This document shows positions 1 through 8,617 of a stretch of 64,000 bases of DNA, one piece after another. The notes beneath the pieces were generated by a model, which was not told where the DNA came from, ran no database searches, and saw only the letters and a list, made by a program, of their open reading frames with translations. Numbering within the stretch: position 1 is the stretch's first letter; every line of letters begins with the position of its first letter. The position numbers and the translations under genes are program-made. Origin of the DNA: Chloroflexus aurantiacus J-10-fl (GTDB lineage Bacteria > Chloroflexota > Chloroflexia > Chloroflexales > Chloroflexaceae); contig NC_010175.1 of NCBI RefSeq assembly GCF_000018865.1, forward strand, positions 3,658,001 to 3,722,000, written 5' to 3'.

Positions 1-890
1 GCGTGCCAGCCCGCCGTGGAGAGGCCTGGTAGTGGTTACATTCCACAGTCTGACCCCAAATCGTTCTCAACAATCTGCGTCGTTCAGGTGTGCCACCGGC
101 GGGTCGGTTGGTTGTCGGTGGTGCAGCAGTAGGGGCACGGCATGCCGTGCCCCTCTAGCGCTGGCATTTAGCGGTGCCTCGTCCAGGTGCAGTATCGGGG
201 TAAGAGTTGGCTGGTGTGGTGTGTCACGTTATGCTGCCATATTTGATGTGATGACGAGTTGTAGGGGCGACGCATGCGTCGCCCCTACTGATCGTGCCAG
301 CAAGCACAACCCGTGCCGCAGAGTTCGGCGTACAACAGCCATGCTGCCGCACAGCCATCGCTCAGAGGTGCGGCCACCCGCAGCACCCCCTGCCTCACCA
401 GTATGGAGTACAGCAGCCACCGCGCCTGTGCCAGATGCGTCTCGTACCGCAGCACGACCCGTGTCGCGAAGTTTGGAGTACAACAGCCATGCTGCCGCGC
501 AGCCATCGCTCGGAGATACGCGGCCACCCGCAGCGCTAACCCCTGCCTCACCGGTATGGAGTGCAGCATCCACCGCGCCCGTTGCCAGATGCGTCTCGTA
601 TCGCAGCACGACCCGTGTTGCGAAGTTTGGAGTGCGGCAGCCATGCTGCCGCGTAGCCATCGCTTGGAGATACGCGGCCACCCGCAGCGCCTACCCCTGC
701 CTCACCGGTATGGAGTACAGCTTCCACCGCGCCTGTTACCAGATACGTGTCGTAACACTATGCAAAACGAACTTCAATACGTTGAACCACGCTCGACGCT
801 GATCGCTCTGATCTACCAACCGCAAGTTGACTGCTGTGTCTTTTAGAATTATGATGAAGTATCGTTATAACCGCCTGCAGAGGATGGTCA
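1..890. repeat. Repeat field with three ~150-bp tandem copies and two palindromes
   Basis: No convincing gene here. From about 320 to 770 there are three diverged direct copies of a ~148-154 bp unit; the shared core (caacagccatgctgccgc and variants) falls at about 333, 481 and 635, followed each time by a Pro/Ala-looking GC-rich stretch and 'cctcaccggtatggagt'. Perfect palindromes occur at 131-154 and 261-288. Overlapping open frames on both strands follow the repeat, not codon constraint. A weak promoter-like TATAAC near 867 precedes the reductase gene. Confidence 0.75.
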
Positions 891-1631
891 ATGTTTGATC
901 TGCGAGGTCGCACTGCCATTGTCACCGGTGCCGGACGTGGTATTGGCTACGCAATTGCCACCGCATTTGTCGAACATGGGGCACAGGTTGCGTTGCTAGA
1001 TCGTGACGCGGCAGTGGTTCCTGCTGCTGAGCGACTCGGTGATCGGGTGCAGGGCGTCGTGGCCGATGTGGCCATTGCCGCAGAGGTAGATACCGCCGTC
1101 AATCACGTATTGCATCAGTGGGGGCGGATTGATATTCTGGTGAATAACGCTGCTGTGCTCAGTTCAGCGCCATTTCTTGATCTAACACCTGCTGAGTGGG
1201 AACGCACACTGGCAGTCAATCTTACCGCGATATATCACACGTGCCGGGCAGTCGTGCCGGCGATGATTGCGACCGGCTACGGTCGTTTAATCACCATTGC
1301 TTCAGTTGCCGGCAAGCGTGGCGGTGGGATTCTCGGCAGTGCTGCCTACAGCGCCGCCAAAGCGGGAGCCATTGGTCTTACCAAAGCGCTGGCCCGTGAG
1401 CTGGCACCACATGGGATCACGGCGAACACAATTTGTCCCGGCCCGGTCGAGACCACGCTGTTGTCGGTGATGACACCGGAATTACGGGAACGGGCGCAGC
1501 GCCTGATCCCATTGGGTCGTTTTGCCCTACCGGCAGAGGTGGCGGCAGCAGCGCTGTTTCTGGCCTCAACCGAAGCATCTTTCATCACCGGCGAGACGAT
1601 TGATGTTGATGGTGGCCTGACGATGGATTAG
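891..1631 (+). CDS. SDR-family oxidoreductase (FabG-like)
   Basis: A 246-residue classical short-chain dehydrogenase/reductase, the usual length for the family. Visible motifs are the NAD(P)-binding TGAGRGIG near residue 12, NNAAV near residue 87, the catalytic Ser in the ITIASVAG segment and YSAAK near residue 155, followed by the PG motif after the active site. The C-terminal ITGETIDVDGGL is typical of 3-oxoacyl-ACP reductase/FabG-like enzymes, but the substrate cannot be told from sequence; many paralogs act on sugars or secondary alcohols. The start has an AGAGGA ribosome site seven bases upstream. It stands alone, with the repeat field upstream and a STAS-domain gene 102 bases downstream. 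Confidence 0.9.
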   Translation: MFDLRGRTAIVTGAGRGIGYAIATAFVEHGAQVALLDRDAAVVPAAERLGDRVQGVVADVAIAAEVDTAVNHVLHQWGRIDILVNNAAVLSSAPFLDLTPAEWERTLAVNLTAIYHTCRAVVPAMIATGYGRLITIASVAGKRGGGILGSAAYSAAKAGAIGLTKALARELAPHGITANTICPGPVETTLLSVMTPELRERAQRLIPLGRFALPAEVAAAALFLASTEASFITGETIDVDGGLTMD

Positions 1632-1733
1632 GGGAAAAGCCCGACTGACATGCGTTTGTTAAGATATGGTAGGATGGCGTACTGAGCATTGCTGCAAACA
1701 ACGCAGATCGCATTCACGTGAGGAAGAGTTCAC

Positions 1734-2813
1734 ATGAGCGAATCAACCATTTCCATCCTTACCCTCGAACAGGTTCGCCAGCTCCGGCGCTTTTTTCTCT
1801 GGGTAGCCGGAATTGTCGGGATTGTCGCAATCGTTGCGACAGTGTCTGCGGCAATCTGGCGCACTCCCACCCTGATTGCGCTCATGATCCTGGATTGGGT
1901 ATTGGTGGTTGGCCTCTTACAGGCATGGGCACAGACGCGCAGCGGTCAGGTGCGCGTCGCGTTAATGACTTCGTTTATTGCCCTCGTTCTGTATGGGCTA
2001 TTCGGGGCGGTTATCTTGCCGAATGTGGCCTCGCTGATGGCATTTGCCCCTGTGCTGGCAATTGTCGCCATGCTGCCATTTCTGAGCGGAGTTGTGCTCA
2101 GGCGCTTGCTGATCGTGGCCTGGATTGCCGTTGTTGTCACGATAGTACTGGGTTCGCAAGTCCGTCTCTTTCCGCCTATTCCCGAGGTTCTGGAACTACC
2201 GTTTCAGTTTGCCGGTGTGTTGGGGATCAGCGCAATCCTGTTATTACAGCTCTGGCTCTTTCACGAGCGCCTGCTAGGAGTTATCACACAATTGCGGCAG
2301 ACCAACGCGGCGCTTGAGCAGGAGCGTACCGGCTTGCAGGAACGCGTTGCCCAACGGACGGCTGATTTGCAGCAGGCGTTAGCCGAAGTTGAGCGACAAA
2401 TGGCCGAACAATCGCGCCTACTGGCCGAAAATGAGCGTCAGCGCGAGCTGATCCGTGGTTTGAGTATGCCGGTGCTGCCGGTTTCTCAGGAAACCCTGGT
2501 AATGCCCCTGGTTGGTGAGCTTGATGCCGAACGGATCGCGGTGGCGCAGGCGACAGCGCTTCAAGCGATTGATCGGGCCGATGCCCGCCATCTGGTGCTT
2601 GACATTACCGGGATGCCGTTTGTTGACACAACGGTTGCTGCCGGTCTGATGCAACTGGTGCAGTCGGCCCGCTTGCTGGGGGCAACAGTGACCCTGGTTG
2701 GTGTGCGTCCAGAAGTTGCGCAGACGATTGTAGCGCTGGGGATCGACCTGTCTGAGGTAACGACCGCCGCCGACCTTGCCTCTGCGCTACGGCGTCAGCG
2801 AGTGACAGCGTAG
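1734..2813 (+). CDS. Membrane protein with coiled coil and C-terminal STAS domain (RsbR-like)
   Basis: 359 residues. About six hydrophobic segments fill residues 20-185, followed by a coiled coil (residues 190-245, rich in E/Q/R with heptad spacing) and a STAS domain (residues 250-355). The domain has the RsbR/RsbS-type core LVLDITGMPFVDTTVAAGL; a Thr is present where phosphorylated Ser/Thr lies in stressosome STAS domains. This suggests a membrane sensor feeding a partner-switching pathway with PP2C phosphatases, such as the RsbU-like protein at 11155. The ligand is unknown. Preceded by an AGGAAGAG-type ribosome site. No kinase gene is adjacent. Confidence 0.75.
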   Translation: MSESTISILTLEQVRQLRRFFLWVAGIVGIVAIVATVSAAIWRTPTLIALMILDWVLVVGLLQAWAQTRSGQVRVALMTSFIALVLYGLFGAVILPNVASLMAFAPVLAIVAMLPFLSGVVLRRLLIVAWIAVVVTIVLGSQVRLFPPIPEVLELPFQFAGVLGISAILLLQLWLFHERLLGVITQLRQTNAALEQERTGLQERVAQRTADLQQALAEVERQMAEQSRLLAENERQRELIRGLSMPVLPVSQETLVMPLVGELDAERIAVAQATALQAIDRADARHLVLDITGMPFVDTTVAAGLMQLVQSARLLGATVTLVGVRPEVAQTIVALGIDLSEVTTAADLASALRRQRVTA

Positions 2814-3203
2814 GCACCGGTTGAAAGCAACGCCCAAACGCTCATACTGCCTGCCCTGTCTCAGCCCCTATCAGAATTTCTCGACAGGTATGGATCGGTT
2901 GCCCCCGCATGCGATGGGTGATACCAGGTATCTATTCACACCCGGTATCGTCTTGTGTTATGCGTCGTTGATAGGTTTGATGTCAGTCTCCTGTACCATT
3001 GCGCGTATACATGCCCGTCACCAATCCGGTGCACGCCGTATGGTAAGAGAGTGCTGGCAGCTTGAAGCAAGGTAAAACCTCACCGTTATTAACCTGCAAT
3101 TACCTCTCTGATCGACAATCCCCCTGTCATCGTGTTTAGCGCACGAAAGATATGTACGGTGCAACATCTGACTGCTGCACCGTACATGATCATTGACAAC
3201 AGC
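2814..3203. other. Intergenic stretch without recognisable gene
   Basis: Between the STAS gene and a small convergent gene. An 84-codon plus-strand frame starts with TTG, lacks a ribosome site and shows no domain, so it is not called. The only clear structure is the hairpin listed separately at 3152-3187. Confidence 0.6.
3152..3187 (-). terminator. 12-bp perfect stem-loop, probable terminator
   Basis: Arms atgtacggtgca (3152-3163) and tgcaccgtacat (3176-3187) are perfectly complementary around a 12-base loop. It lies just downstream of the minus-strand small membrane gene; the bases that follow on that strand (atatcttt) are only moderately T-rich. Confidence 0.5.
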
Positions 3204-3395
3204 TTAACGGTACGACGAACGGCGTCGGCGCTGCCGATCCGCCAGCCAGCGGTCAAAGGCTTGCGAGAGTTCACGCCAGTTGAAGATCTTAACATCAGGC
3301 GCCACCTGATTTCGCCGAATAATGACCCACGACCACAGAATGGCCTGCCCAATAAAGACGAAGATGACGATACCGATCATAATCCAGAGATCCAT
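3204..3395 (-). CDS. Small single-span membrane protein
   Basis: A 63-residue protein with one strongly hydrophobic N-terminal helix (MIGIVIFVFIGQAILWSWVII, about residues 4-24) and a basic C-terminal tail ending in RRRRSSYR, so an N-out or N-in single-span peptide with a cytoplasmic-looking basic tail. The ATG at 3395 is chosen because CAGGAGGC lies seven bases before it; an 11-residue upstream extension has no such site. No family recognised. Candidate roles such as a small accessory subunit are guesses. Confidence 0.6.
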   Translation of the reverse strand: MDLWIMIGIVIFVFIGQAILWSWVIIRRNQVAPDVKIFNWRELSQAFDRWLADRQRRRRSSYR

Positions 3396-4010
3396 CGCTC
3401 GCCTCCTGTCTGGACATATATTTGACATATCATACCGCTATTATACACTAAATACAATCCGGTTGCTGATATATCTTGTGCGTGTATATACCGCATGGTA
3501 GCACTATTGGTAGCAGATAGGAAGCGGGTGGAACATTGTTCTTAACAATATATTTCTTGCCAGAGCCGGTCAGGCTTGATAGCCTGGACGTAATATCAAA
3601 TCTGGTTTAATAAAAATCACGACACGCTATTTACCGTCACCCTCGCGCTACGTCCGTGAGTTCTCCATAGTGGTGTAAAAGCTGTGCTCTCGTACTCCCA
3701 GATTGTCGCACAAGCACCTGAATGCTTGCCAATCACCAACGACAGCCTACCCGGCTCCTTGCCCGTTGGCAGAGCGCAGCTTCGGTCGCGCCATCACGCG
3801 CTGGATGGGTTGCCTTTCCCGCTCGTTATGCGTGTGTCGCAGGGTTTGGAGTGCGGCAGCCATGCTGCCGCAGCAGCCGTGCTCACGATCCGGCGCGTGG
3901 CACGCCGTTGACTCTCCTGGTCACGGGGATGCTGGATGTGCTCGTTATGACCATCGAGTCGGTTAGGAATGAGATAACTTCTGGTAGACGTTTTTTGAAA
4001 TAGACTCTAA

Positions 4011-4190
4011 GCACCGGCATCGCCTGGGAGCGTGCGCCTCGTGCGCACTCAGCAGGCACCGGCATCGCCTGGGAGCGCGCGCCTCCGGCGCGCTCAGCAG
4101 GCACCGGCATCGCCTGGGAGCGCGCCGGAGGCGCGCTGAGCAAGCGTCGGAGCAGTAGCTGGGATCGCGCGCCTCCGGCGCGCTCATCAC
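4011..4190. repeat. 45-bp tandem repeat, about four copies
   Basis: Copies begin at 4011, 4056 and 4101 with 'gcaccggcatcgcctgggag', a fourth, more diverged copy starts near 4146. Each carries a GC hairpin of the type gcgcgcctccggcgcgc. A fragment of the same GC hairpin recurs at about 37917-37942 beside the broken toxin gene. Confidence 0.8.
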
Positions 4191-4384
4191 CGGCACCAGC
4201 ACGCGCCAGCGGCATCCATCCGGCATGCCGGTTCCCGCCCCTAGCGGGGGCGGGTGAGGGTGGGGGTGTGTCGCGTACCACCATTTTGTGTGCCGCTGAC
4301 GAACCACTAGCAGCTCACTGGCAGCACGTCAGCAGTACGCCAGCACGGATCTGACAGCCCAAGTGATACACATCTATGCGCAAA

Positions 4385-4420
4385 CCAAAAACAAACAGGG
4401 GTGCACGTTCGTACACCCCT
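4385..4420 (-). terminator. Rho-independent terminator of groES-groEL
   Basis: Read on the minus strand: a ten-base stem (plus-strand arms aggggtgcac 4397-4406 and gtacacccct 4411-4420, one G-U type mismatch) with a four-base loop, followed by gtttgtttttgg. It lies 26 bases beyond the groEL stop. Confidence 0.8.
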
Positions 4421-4445
4421 GTCGTACTATCGTAGCGCTGGAACC

Positions 4446-6080
4446 TTAGAAGTCCATCCCGCCACCGGCGCCCGGAGTTGCCGCCGGCTTGTCCTCAGGA
4501 ATGTCGGTAATCAGCGCCTCGGTGGTCAGGATCATACCGGCAATCGAAACCGCGTTCTGTACAGCGCTGCGGGTGACCTTCACCGGGTCGATGATGCCCT
4601 GCTCGATCATGCTGCCATACTGACCGGTCAGCACGTTGTAACCGATGGTCTTGTCACCCTTCTCCTCTTGCAGGCGGCGGACATTGGCGATAATCACCGA
4701 ACCGTCCTCACCGGCGTTGCGGGCCAGGATGCGCAGCGGCTCCTCGAGCGCACGGCGCAGAATCTGGAGACCAACCTTCTCGTCTTCGTGAGCAACCTGC
4801 ACGTTGTCGAGCGCCGGAATAGCGTTGATCAGCGCGACACCACCACCGGGCACGATACCCTCTTCAACGGCAGCACGGGTTGCACTCAGGGCGTCCTCAA
4901 CGCGGTGCTTCTTCTCCTTCAGCTCAGGCTCGGTCGCAGCACCGACCTTGATCACGGCCACACCACCGGCCAGCTTGGCCAGCCGCTCTTGCAGCTTCTC
5001 GCGATCAAAGTCACTGGTGGTGGTTGCAATCTGGGCGCGGATCTGCTCGATGCGGGCGCGGATCGCCGCCTCATCGCCACGGCCCTCGATAATCGTCGTG
5101 TCATCCTTGGTTGCAATCACCTTGCGCGCGCGGCCCAGGTCCTCGATAGTGGCGCTATCGAGCTTGCGGCCAATCTCCTCGCTGATGACGGTGCCACCGG
5201 TGAGAATAGCAATGTCCTGCAGCATGGCCTTGCGGCGATCACCGAAGCCAGGCGCCTTGACGGCCAGGGCATTGATCGTGCCACGCAGCTTGTTGACCAC
5301 CAGCGTCGCCAGCGCTTCGCCATCAACGTCTTCAGCGATGATGACGAAGTTCTTCGTCACCTGCAACACCTTCTCGAGCACCGGCAGGATTTCCTGAATG
5401 CTGCTAATCTTCTTGTCAGTAATCAGGATGTACGGTTCATCAAGCTCGGCTTCCTGGCGTTCGACGTTGGTGACCATGTAACCCGAAATGTAGCCCCGGT
5501 CGAACTGCATACCTTCGGTGTATTCCTTCTCGAAGGTAACGCCCTTCGACTCTTCAACGGTGATCACACCGTCCTTGCCAACCTTCTCCATCACTTCGGC
5601 GATCAGCTCACCAATTTCGCTGTCAGCCGCCGAGTTGGTGGCAACGTGGGCAATGTCGGCGCGGTCGCGAACCGGTACGGCACTCGCCTTGATAGCGGCT
5701 ACCAGGGCCTCGGCACCGCGATCAAGACCACGCTTGAGCAGCATGGCGTTGGCGCCGGCGGCTACTACCTTCAGACCCTCGGTGACGATGGCCTGAGCCA
5801 GCACCGTCGCCGTGGTGGTACCGTCACCGGCCACATCGTTGGTCTTGGTCGCAGCCTCCTTGAGCAGTTGCGCACCCATGTTCTCGAAGGGATCCTTCAG
5901 CTCGATCTCCTTCGCGACCGTCACACCGTCGTGGGTTACCGTCGGCGAACCAAACTTCTTGTCAATTGCCACATTGCGACCGCGCGGGCCGAGCGTGGTC
6001 TTTACCGCATCAGCAACCAGGTCTACACCACGCTTCAGGGCACGGCGTGCCTCTTCGTTGAAATAAAGCTGCTTTGGCAT
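4446..6080 (-). CDS. groL: Chaperonin GroEL (60 kDa)
   Basis: 544 residues, the standard length. The ATP-dependent chaperonin ring subunit folds proteins inside the GroEL-GroES cage in the cytoplasm. Landmarks: [15 protein letters not shown] near residue 27, the nucleotide-binding [12 protein letters not shown] and [11 protein letters not shown] (around residue 86), the apical-domain RGYISGYMV, the conserved IVPGGGVAL near residue 410, and the GGM-type C terminus (GAGGGMDF). Start ATG has GGGAGGAT ribosome site upstream. It follows groES by 47 bases, and both share the CIRCE-controlled promoter upstream of groES. Confidence 0.99.
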   Translation of the reverse strand: MPKQLYFNEEARRALKRGVDLVADAVKTTLGPRGRNVAIDKKFGSPTVTHDGVTVAKEIELKDPFENMGAQLLKEAATKTNDVAGDGTTTATVLAQAIVTEGLKVVAAGANAMLLKRGLDRGAEALVAAIKASAVPVRDRADIAHVATNSAADSEIGELIAEVMEKVGKDGVITVEESKGVTFEKEYTEGMQFDRGYISGYMVTNVERQEAELDEPYILITDKKISSIQEILPVLEKVLQVTKNFVIIAEDVDGEALATLVVNKLRGTINALAVKAPGFGDRRKAMLQDIAILTGGTVISEEIGRKLDSATIEDLGRARKVIATKDDTTIIEGRGDEAAIRARIEQIRAQIATTTSDFDREKLQERLAKLAGGVAVIKVGAATEPELKEKKHRVEDALSATRAAVEEGIVPGGGVALINAIPALDNVQVAHEDEKVGLQILRRALEEPLRILARNAGEDGSVIIANVRRLQEEKGDKTIGYNVLTGQYGSMIEQGIIDPVKVTRSAVQNAVSIAGMILTTEALITDIPEDKPAATPGAGGGMDF

Positions 6081-6127
6081 AGGATCTATAATCCTCCCTT
6101 GAGAATAGCGCTACTTGCGCGACGTTG

Positions 6128-6430
6128 TTACTCCTGAACGATACCCAGAATGTCCTTCTCCGACAGGATCAGGTACTCGACATCATCGAGCTTGAATTCG
6201 GTGCCGCTGTACTTGGCGAAGATCACGCGGTCGCCAACTTTGACGTTCATCGGGATCAGCTTGCCATTGTCATCACGGCGACCCTCACCAACTGCCAGCA
6301 CCGTGCCTTCCATTGGGCGCTCTTTGCTGGCCGTATCAGGCAGGTAAATGCCGGTCTTGGTCTTCTCTTCACGCTCTACCGGCTTGACCACCACACGGTC
6401 GCCAAGGGGTCGGATGCGGAAATCCGCCAT
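6128..6430 (-). CDS. groS: Co-chaperonin GroES (10 kDa)
   Basis: 100 residues, typical for GroES. It forms the heptameric lid of the GroEL chamber. The sequence starts [17 protein letters not shown], has the mobile loop region [14 protein letters not shown] that contacts GroEL, and ends in the typical [14 protein letters not shown] strand. The ATG at 6430 is chosen because homologs begin there and a GGAGGAT site lies just upstream; an in-frame 34-residue upstream extension would run into the CIRCE operator and is rejected. First gene of the groES-groEL operon. Confidence 0.98.
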   Translation of the reverse strand: MADFRIRPLGDRVVVKPVEREEKTKTGIYLPDTASKERPMEGTVLAVGEGRRDDNGKLIPMNVKVGDRVIFAKYSGTEFKLDDVEYLILSEKDILGIVQE

Positions 6431-6486
6431 AGCTGCTATCCTCCGTTTGGTATTAGGTTTCTTCCAATGTGCGAAGGTTCCATGAA

Positions 6487-6513
6487 TTAGCACTGTCACG
6501 TCGAGAGTGCTAA
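6487..6513 (-). promoter_or_regulatory. CIRCE operator (proximal), HrcA-binding site
   Basis: TTAGCACTG-N9-GAGTGCTAA, one mismatch from the CIRCE consensus TTAGCACTC-N9-GAGTGCTAA. It sits between the -10 box and the groES start, where HrcA binding blocks transcription until heat stress titrates GroEL. HrcA itself is not in this window. Confidence 0.93.
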
Positions 6514-6523
6514 TCCGTTGGTA

Positions 6524-6551
6524 ATAGTACACAAGAACGGTCGGTTTGTCA
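6524..6551 (-). promoter_or_regulatory. Sigma-70-type promoter of groES-groEL
   Basis: On the minus strand TTGACA (6551-6546), 16-base spacer, TACTAT (6529-6524). It lies between the two CIRCE elements, so the start site should fall inside or next to the proximal operator. Confidence 0.8.
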
Positions 6552-6558
6552 AGTCAGT

Positions 6559-6585
6559 TTTAGCACTCGACGTTAGAGATTGCTA
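6559..6585 (-). promoter_or_regulatory. Second, imperfect CIRCE element upstream of the groES promoter
   Basis: TTAGCACTC-N9-GATTGCTAG: the left arm is a perfect consensus half, the right arm matches 7 of 9. Its centre is 72 bases from the centre of the proximal CIRCE, just upstream of the -35 box. Two operators flanking one promoter would allow cooperative or looping repression by HrcA. Confidence 0.7.
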
Positions 6586-7876
6586 GAAGCTCGTTCGCCA
6601 GGCAGATCCTACCAGTTGTCCTATCTGGCTTTCGCGCTGTAAAGCTGTGCACAGATTTGCCTCTCGCCATACGTGAGCGTTCAGTCTGTATCTGGCCGTG
6701 CGACCATATCGAAGCGGTAGGCAGGCGGTACGATTCACCTTCACCATTGTCACCAATCCTACCTCGTATGCTTACGCCCTGATGCAGTCTGGTATTAATG
6801 GTTGACGGTGCCGGTGCCATTTGGCTCGATTCAACGGATTCCGGTAAAGTGTGGCACTTGGGTTTTCCTGGAGCTTATTTCATAAAAGCTGTACGGTCGT
6901 GCCATTGCCCAGGCGCATGAACGCTTGCTAATCGTCAAGTATATCCTGCTTCCGCTCTGCCCGTATGACAGCGATGATAGCTGACTATCATCGCCAGCGT
7001 TGGATTGATTGCCTTACCCGCTCGTCATGCGCGTGTCGCGAAGTTTGGAGTGCGGCAGCCATGCTGCCGCACCAGCCGTGCTCACGATCCGGCGCGTGGC
7101 CTGCCGTTGACCCGGCTGGTCACGCGGATGCTGTGGGTGCTCGCCACGATCATGGGGTCGGTCGGCAATGAATGATATATATCCCAGAACTTATACAAGC
7201 TGTGCTGTCATGCATCCAGACTGTCGCACAGTGGACTGAACGCTTGCCAATTGCCAACGACAGCATATCCTGCTCCCATGCTGCCGATGTGAAAGCGAGG
7301 CGGGCTGACGACCATCGCCAACGTTGGATTGATTGCATTACCCACTCGTCGTGCGCGTGTCGCGAAGTTTGGAGTGCGGCAGCAAGGCTGCCGCACTAGC
7401 CGTGCTCACGATCCGGCGCGTGGCCTGCCGTTGACCCGGCTGGTCACGCGGATGCTGTGGGTGCTCGCCACGATCATGGGGTCGGTCGGCAATGAATGAG
7501 ATAATCTCTAGCAGATGTTTTTTGAAACAGGTTCTACAGTGATGCCGGATATAGCGATAGCGCAGCAGTGTGGGCAATACCAGTTTTTTTGGTTTCTGTT
7601 ATGATAATCCAAGTTGCCACCTATGCTGTGAGCGGAACAGAGGGGTTTACTACCAGGATGACCAGCACGACGTTGCACGCAACACTGTATGGCGTAACTG
7701 TACGAACGATATGGGGAGCAGCAAGTTCCTGTGGACGTGCTACGTCATATCTCACGGAAGCAACCCGAGTTATCCACATCCTCTGTGTCCTCCGTGTCTC
7801 TGTGGTGAACTAAGGTAGCAACTTGGGTTATGATAGAAGTATCCAGTTGTTGCGAGTAACTAACGATGGAGGGGAC
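6586..7876. repeat. Two adjacent copies of the ~330-bp dispersed repeat
   Basis: No gene recognised. About 6885-7180 and 7195-7540 are direct copies of one element. The stretch around 7002-7172 and 7323-7498 is nearly identical base for base, including core stem-loops at 7043-7070 and 7367-7394 and the run 'gtcacgcggatgctgtgggt'. Outer parts are less conserved. The downstream copy ends 'gttttttgaaacaggttct'. A different short repeat, cctctgtgtcctccgtgtct, lies at 7780-7799. Frames through the region are short, overlapping and repeat-driven. Confidence 0.75.
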
Positions 7877-8617
7877 ATGAACGATCTCTTCGCATTGCAT
7901 TGGAATGGGCCACCATTTGTACTCTTCAGTGGGCCACACCTGATTGCGCTGACATGTGTCGCCGTTGCCTGTGTCTGGATACTTGGCCCTGGCCGTCGGA
8001 TGTCGGCGGAGGCAGGGCGTTACTGGCGGTATGGATTGGCGTTTATTCTAGCGGTCAATGAGCTGGCGTACAACTGGTGGTTCTGGGTGCACGGTCTCTG
8101 GTCAATTCAGTATATGTTGCCGCTGCACCTCTGCACCATGTTTACATGGCTCTCTGTCATCATGCTCCTCACCCGTAGTTATCGCATCTTCGAGTTTGCG
8201 TATTTCATGGGGATTGGTGGTGCGGTGCAGGCATTGCTCACACCCGACATCGGCGTCTACGGCTTTCCCCACTTTCGGGCGTTTCAGAGTTTTATTTCGC
8301 ACGGGGGTATCGTGCTGGCCGCGTTAACGATGATCGCGCTGGAAGGATACCGCCCCACCTGGCGTTCGGTAGGGCGGGTGATCATCGGGGCGAATCTGTT
8401 GATGGCGGCGGTTGGCGTCGTGAACTGGTTGCTCGACAGTAATTATCTCTTCCTGGCCCGTAAACCGTACACGCCGAGTCTCCTCGATCTGCTCGGCCCG
8501 TGGCCGATTTACATCATCTGGATGGAGGTGATCGGCATTGCTACTATTCTGATTCTTTATCTCCCATTTGCCCTGGCCGATCTCCGTCAGAGATCACCGA
8601 TGACGGTGAGTAAATGA
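7877..8617 (+). CDS. YwaF/TIGR02206-like integral membrane protein
   Basis: 246 residues with about seven predicted transmembrane helices spread over its whole length. The N-terminal FALHWNGPPFVLFSGPHLIAL, the conserved NW/YNWWFW segment near residue 63 and PLHLCTMFTWLSVIML near residue 80 resemble the YwaF (TIGR02206) family of uncharacterised membrane proteins. The ATG at 7877 is preferred over an upstream in-frame start because GGAGGGG lies two to nine bases before it. The gene ends inside the 3' end of the convergent HD-like/CHAD gene (31-base overlap). Biochemical function unknown. Confidence 0.75.
   Translation: MNDLFALHWNGPPFVLFSGPHLIALTCVAVACVWILGPGRRMSAEAGRYWRYGLAFILAVNELAYNWWFWVHGLWSIQYMLPLHLCTMFTWLSVIMLLTRSYRIFEFAYFMGIGGAVQALLTPDIGVYGFPHFRAFQSFISHGGIVLAALTMIALEGYRPTWRSVGRVIIGANLLMAAVGVVNWLLDSNYLFLARKPYTPSLLDLLGPWPIYIIWMEVIGIATILILYLPFALADLRQRSPMTVSK

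Larger units (their letters stand above)
3396..4445. repeat. Repeat field: one ~330-bp dispersed repeat and a 45-bp tandem array
   Basis: About 3430-3670 is AT-richer with nothing recognisable. About 3676-4008 is one copy of the dispersed ~330-bp repeat also seen at 6885-7180 and 7195-7540: it starts 'aagctgtgct', continues with 'tgcttgccaat', the core stem-loop gcggcagccatgctgccgc (3853-3871), then 'cagccgtgctcacgatccgg' and ends near 'gttttttgaaa'. Immediately after comes the GC-rich tandem array 4011-4190. Open frames through the array are repeat-driven and not called. Confidence 0.7.

Noticed and set aside
32-846. Long open frames on both strands in the 5' repeat field
   Set aside because: Overlapping frames on both strands follow the tandem copies; no frame shows conserved protein features.
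2821-3075. 84-codon frame downstream of the STAS gene
   Set aside because: TTG start without ribosome site, no hydrophobic or domain pattern, and no neighbours.
4401-6137. 578-codon open frame opposite groEL
   Set aside because: It is the antisense of the certain groEL gene and has no domain of its own.
6560-6820. 86-codon minus frame upstream of groES
   Set aside because: It ends in the distal CIRCE operator, has no ribosome site and overlaps regulatory DNA.
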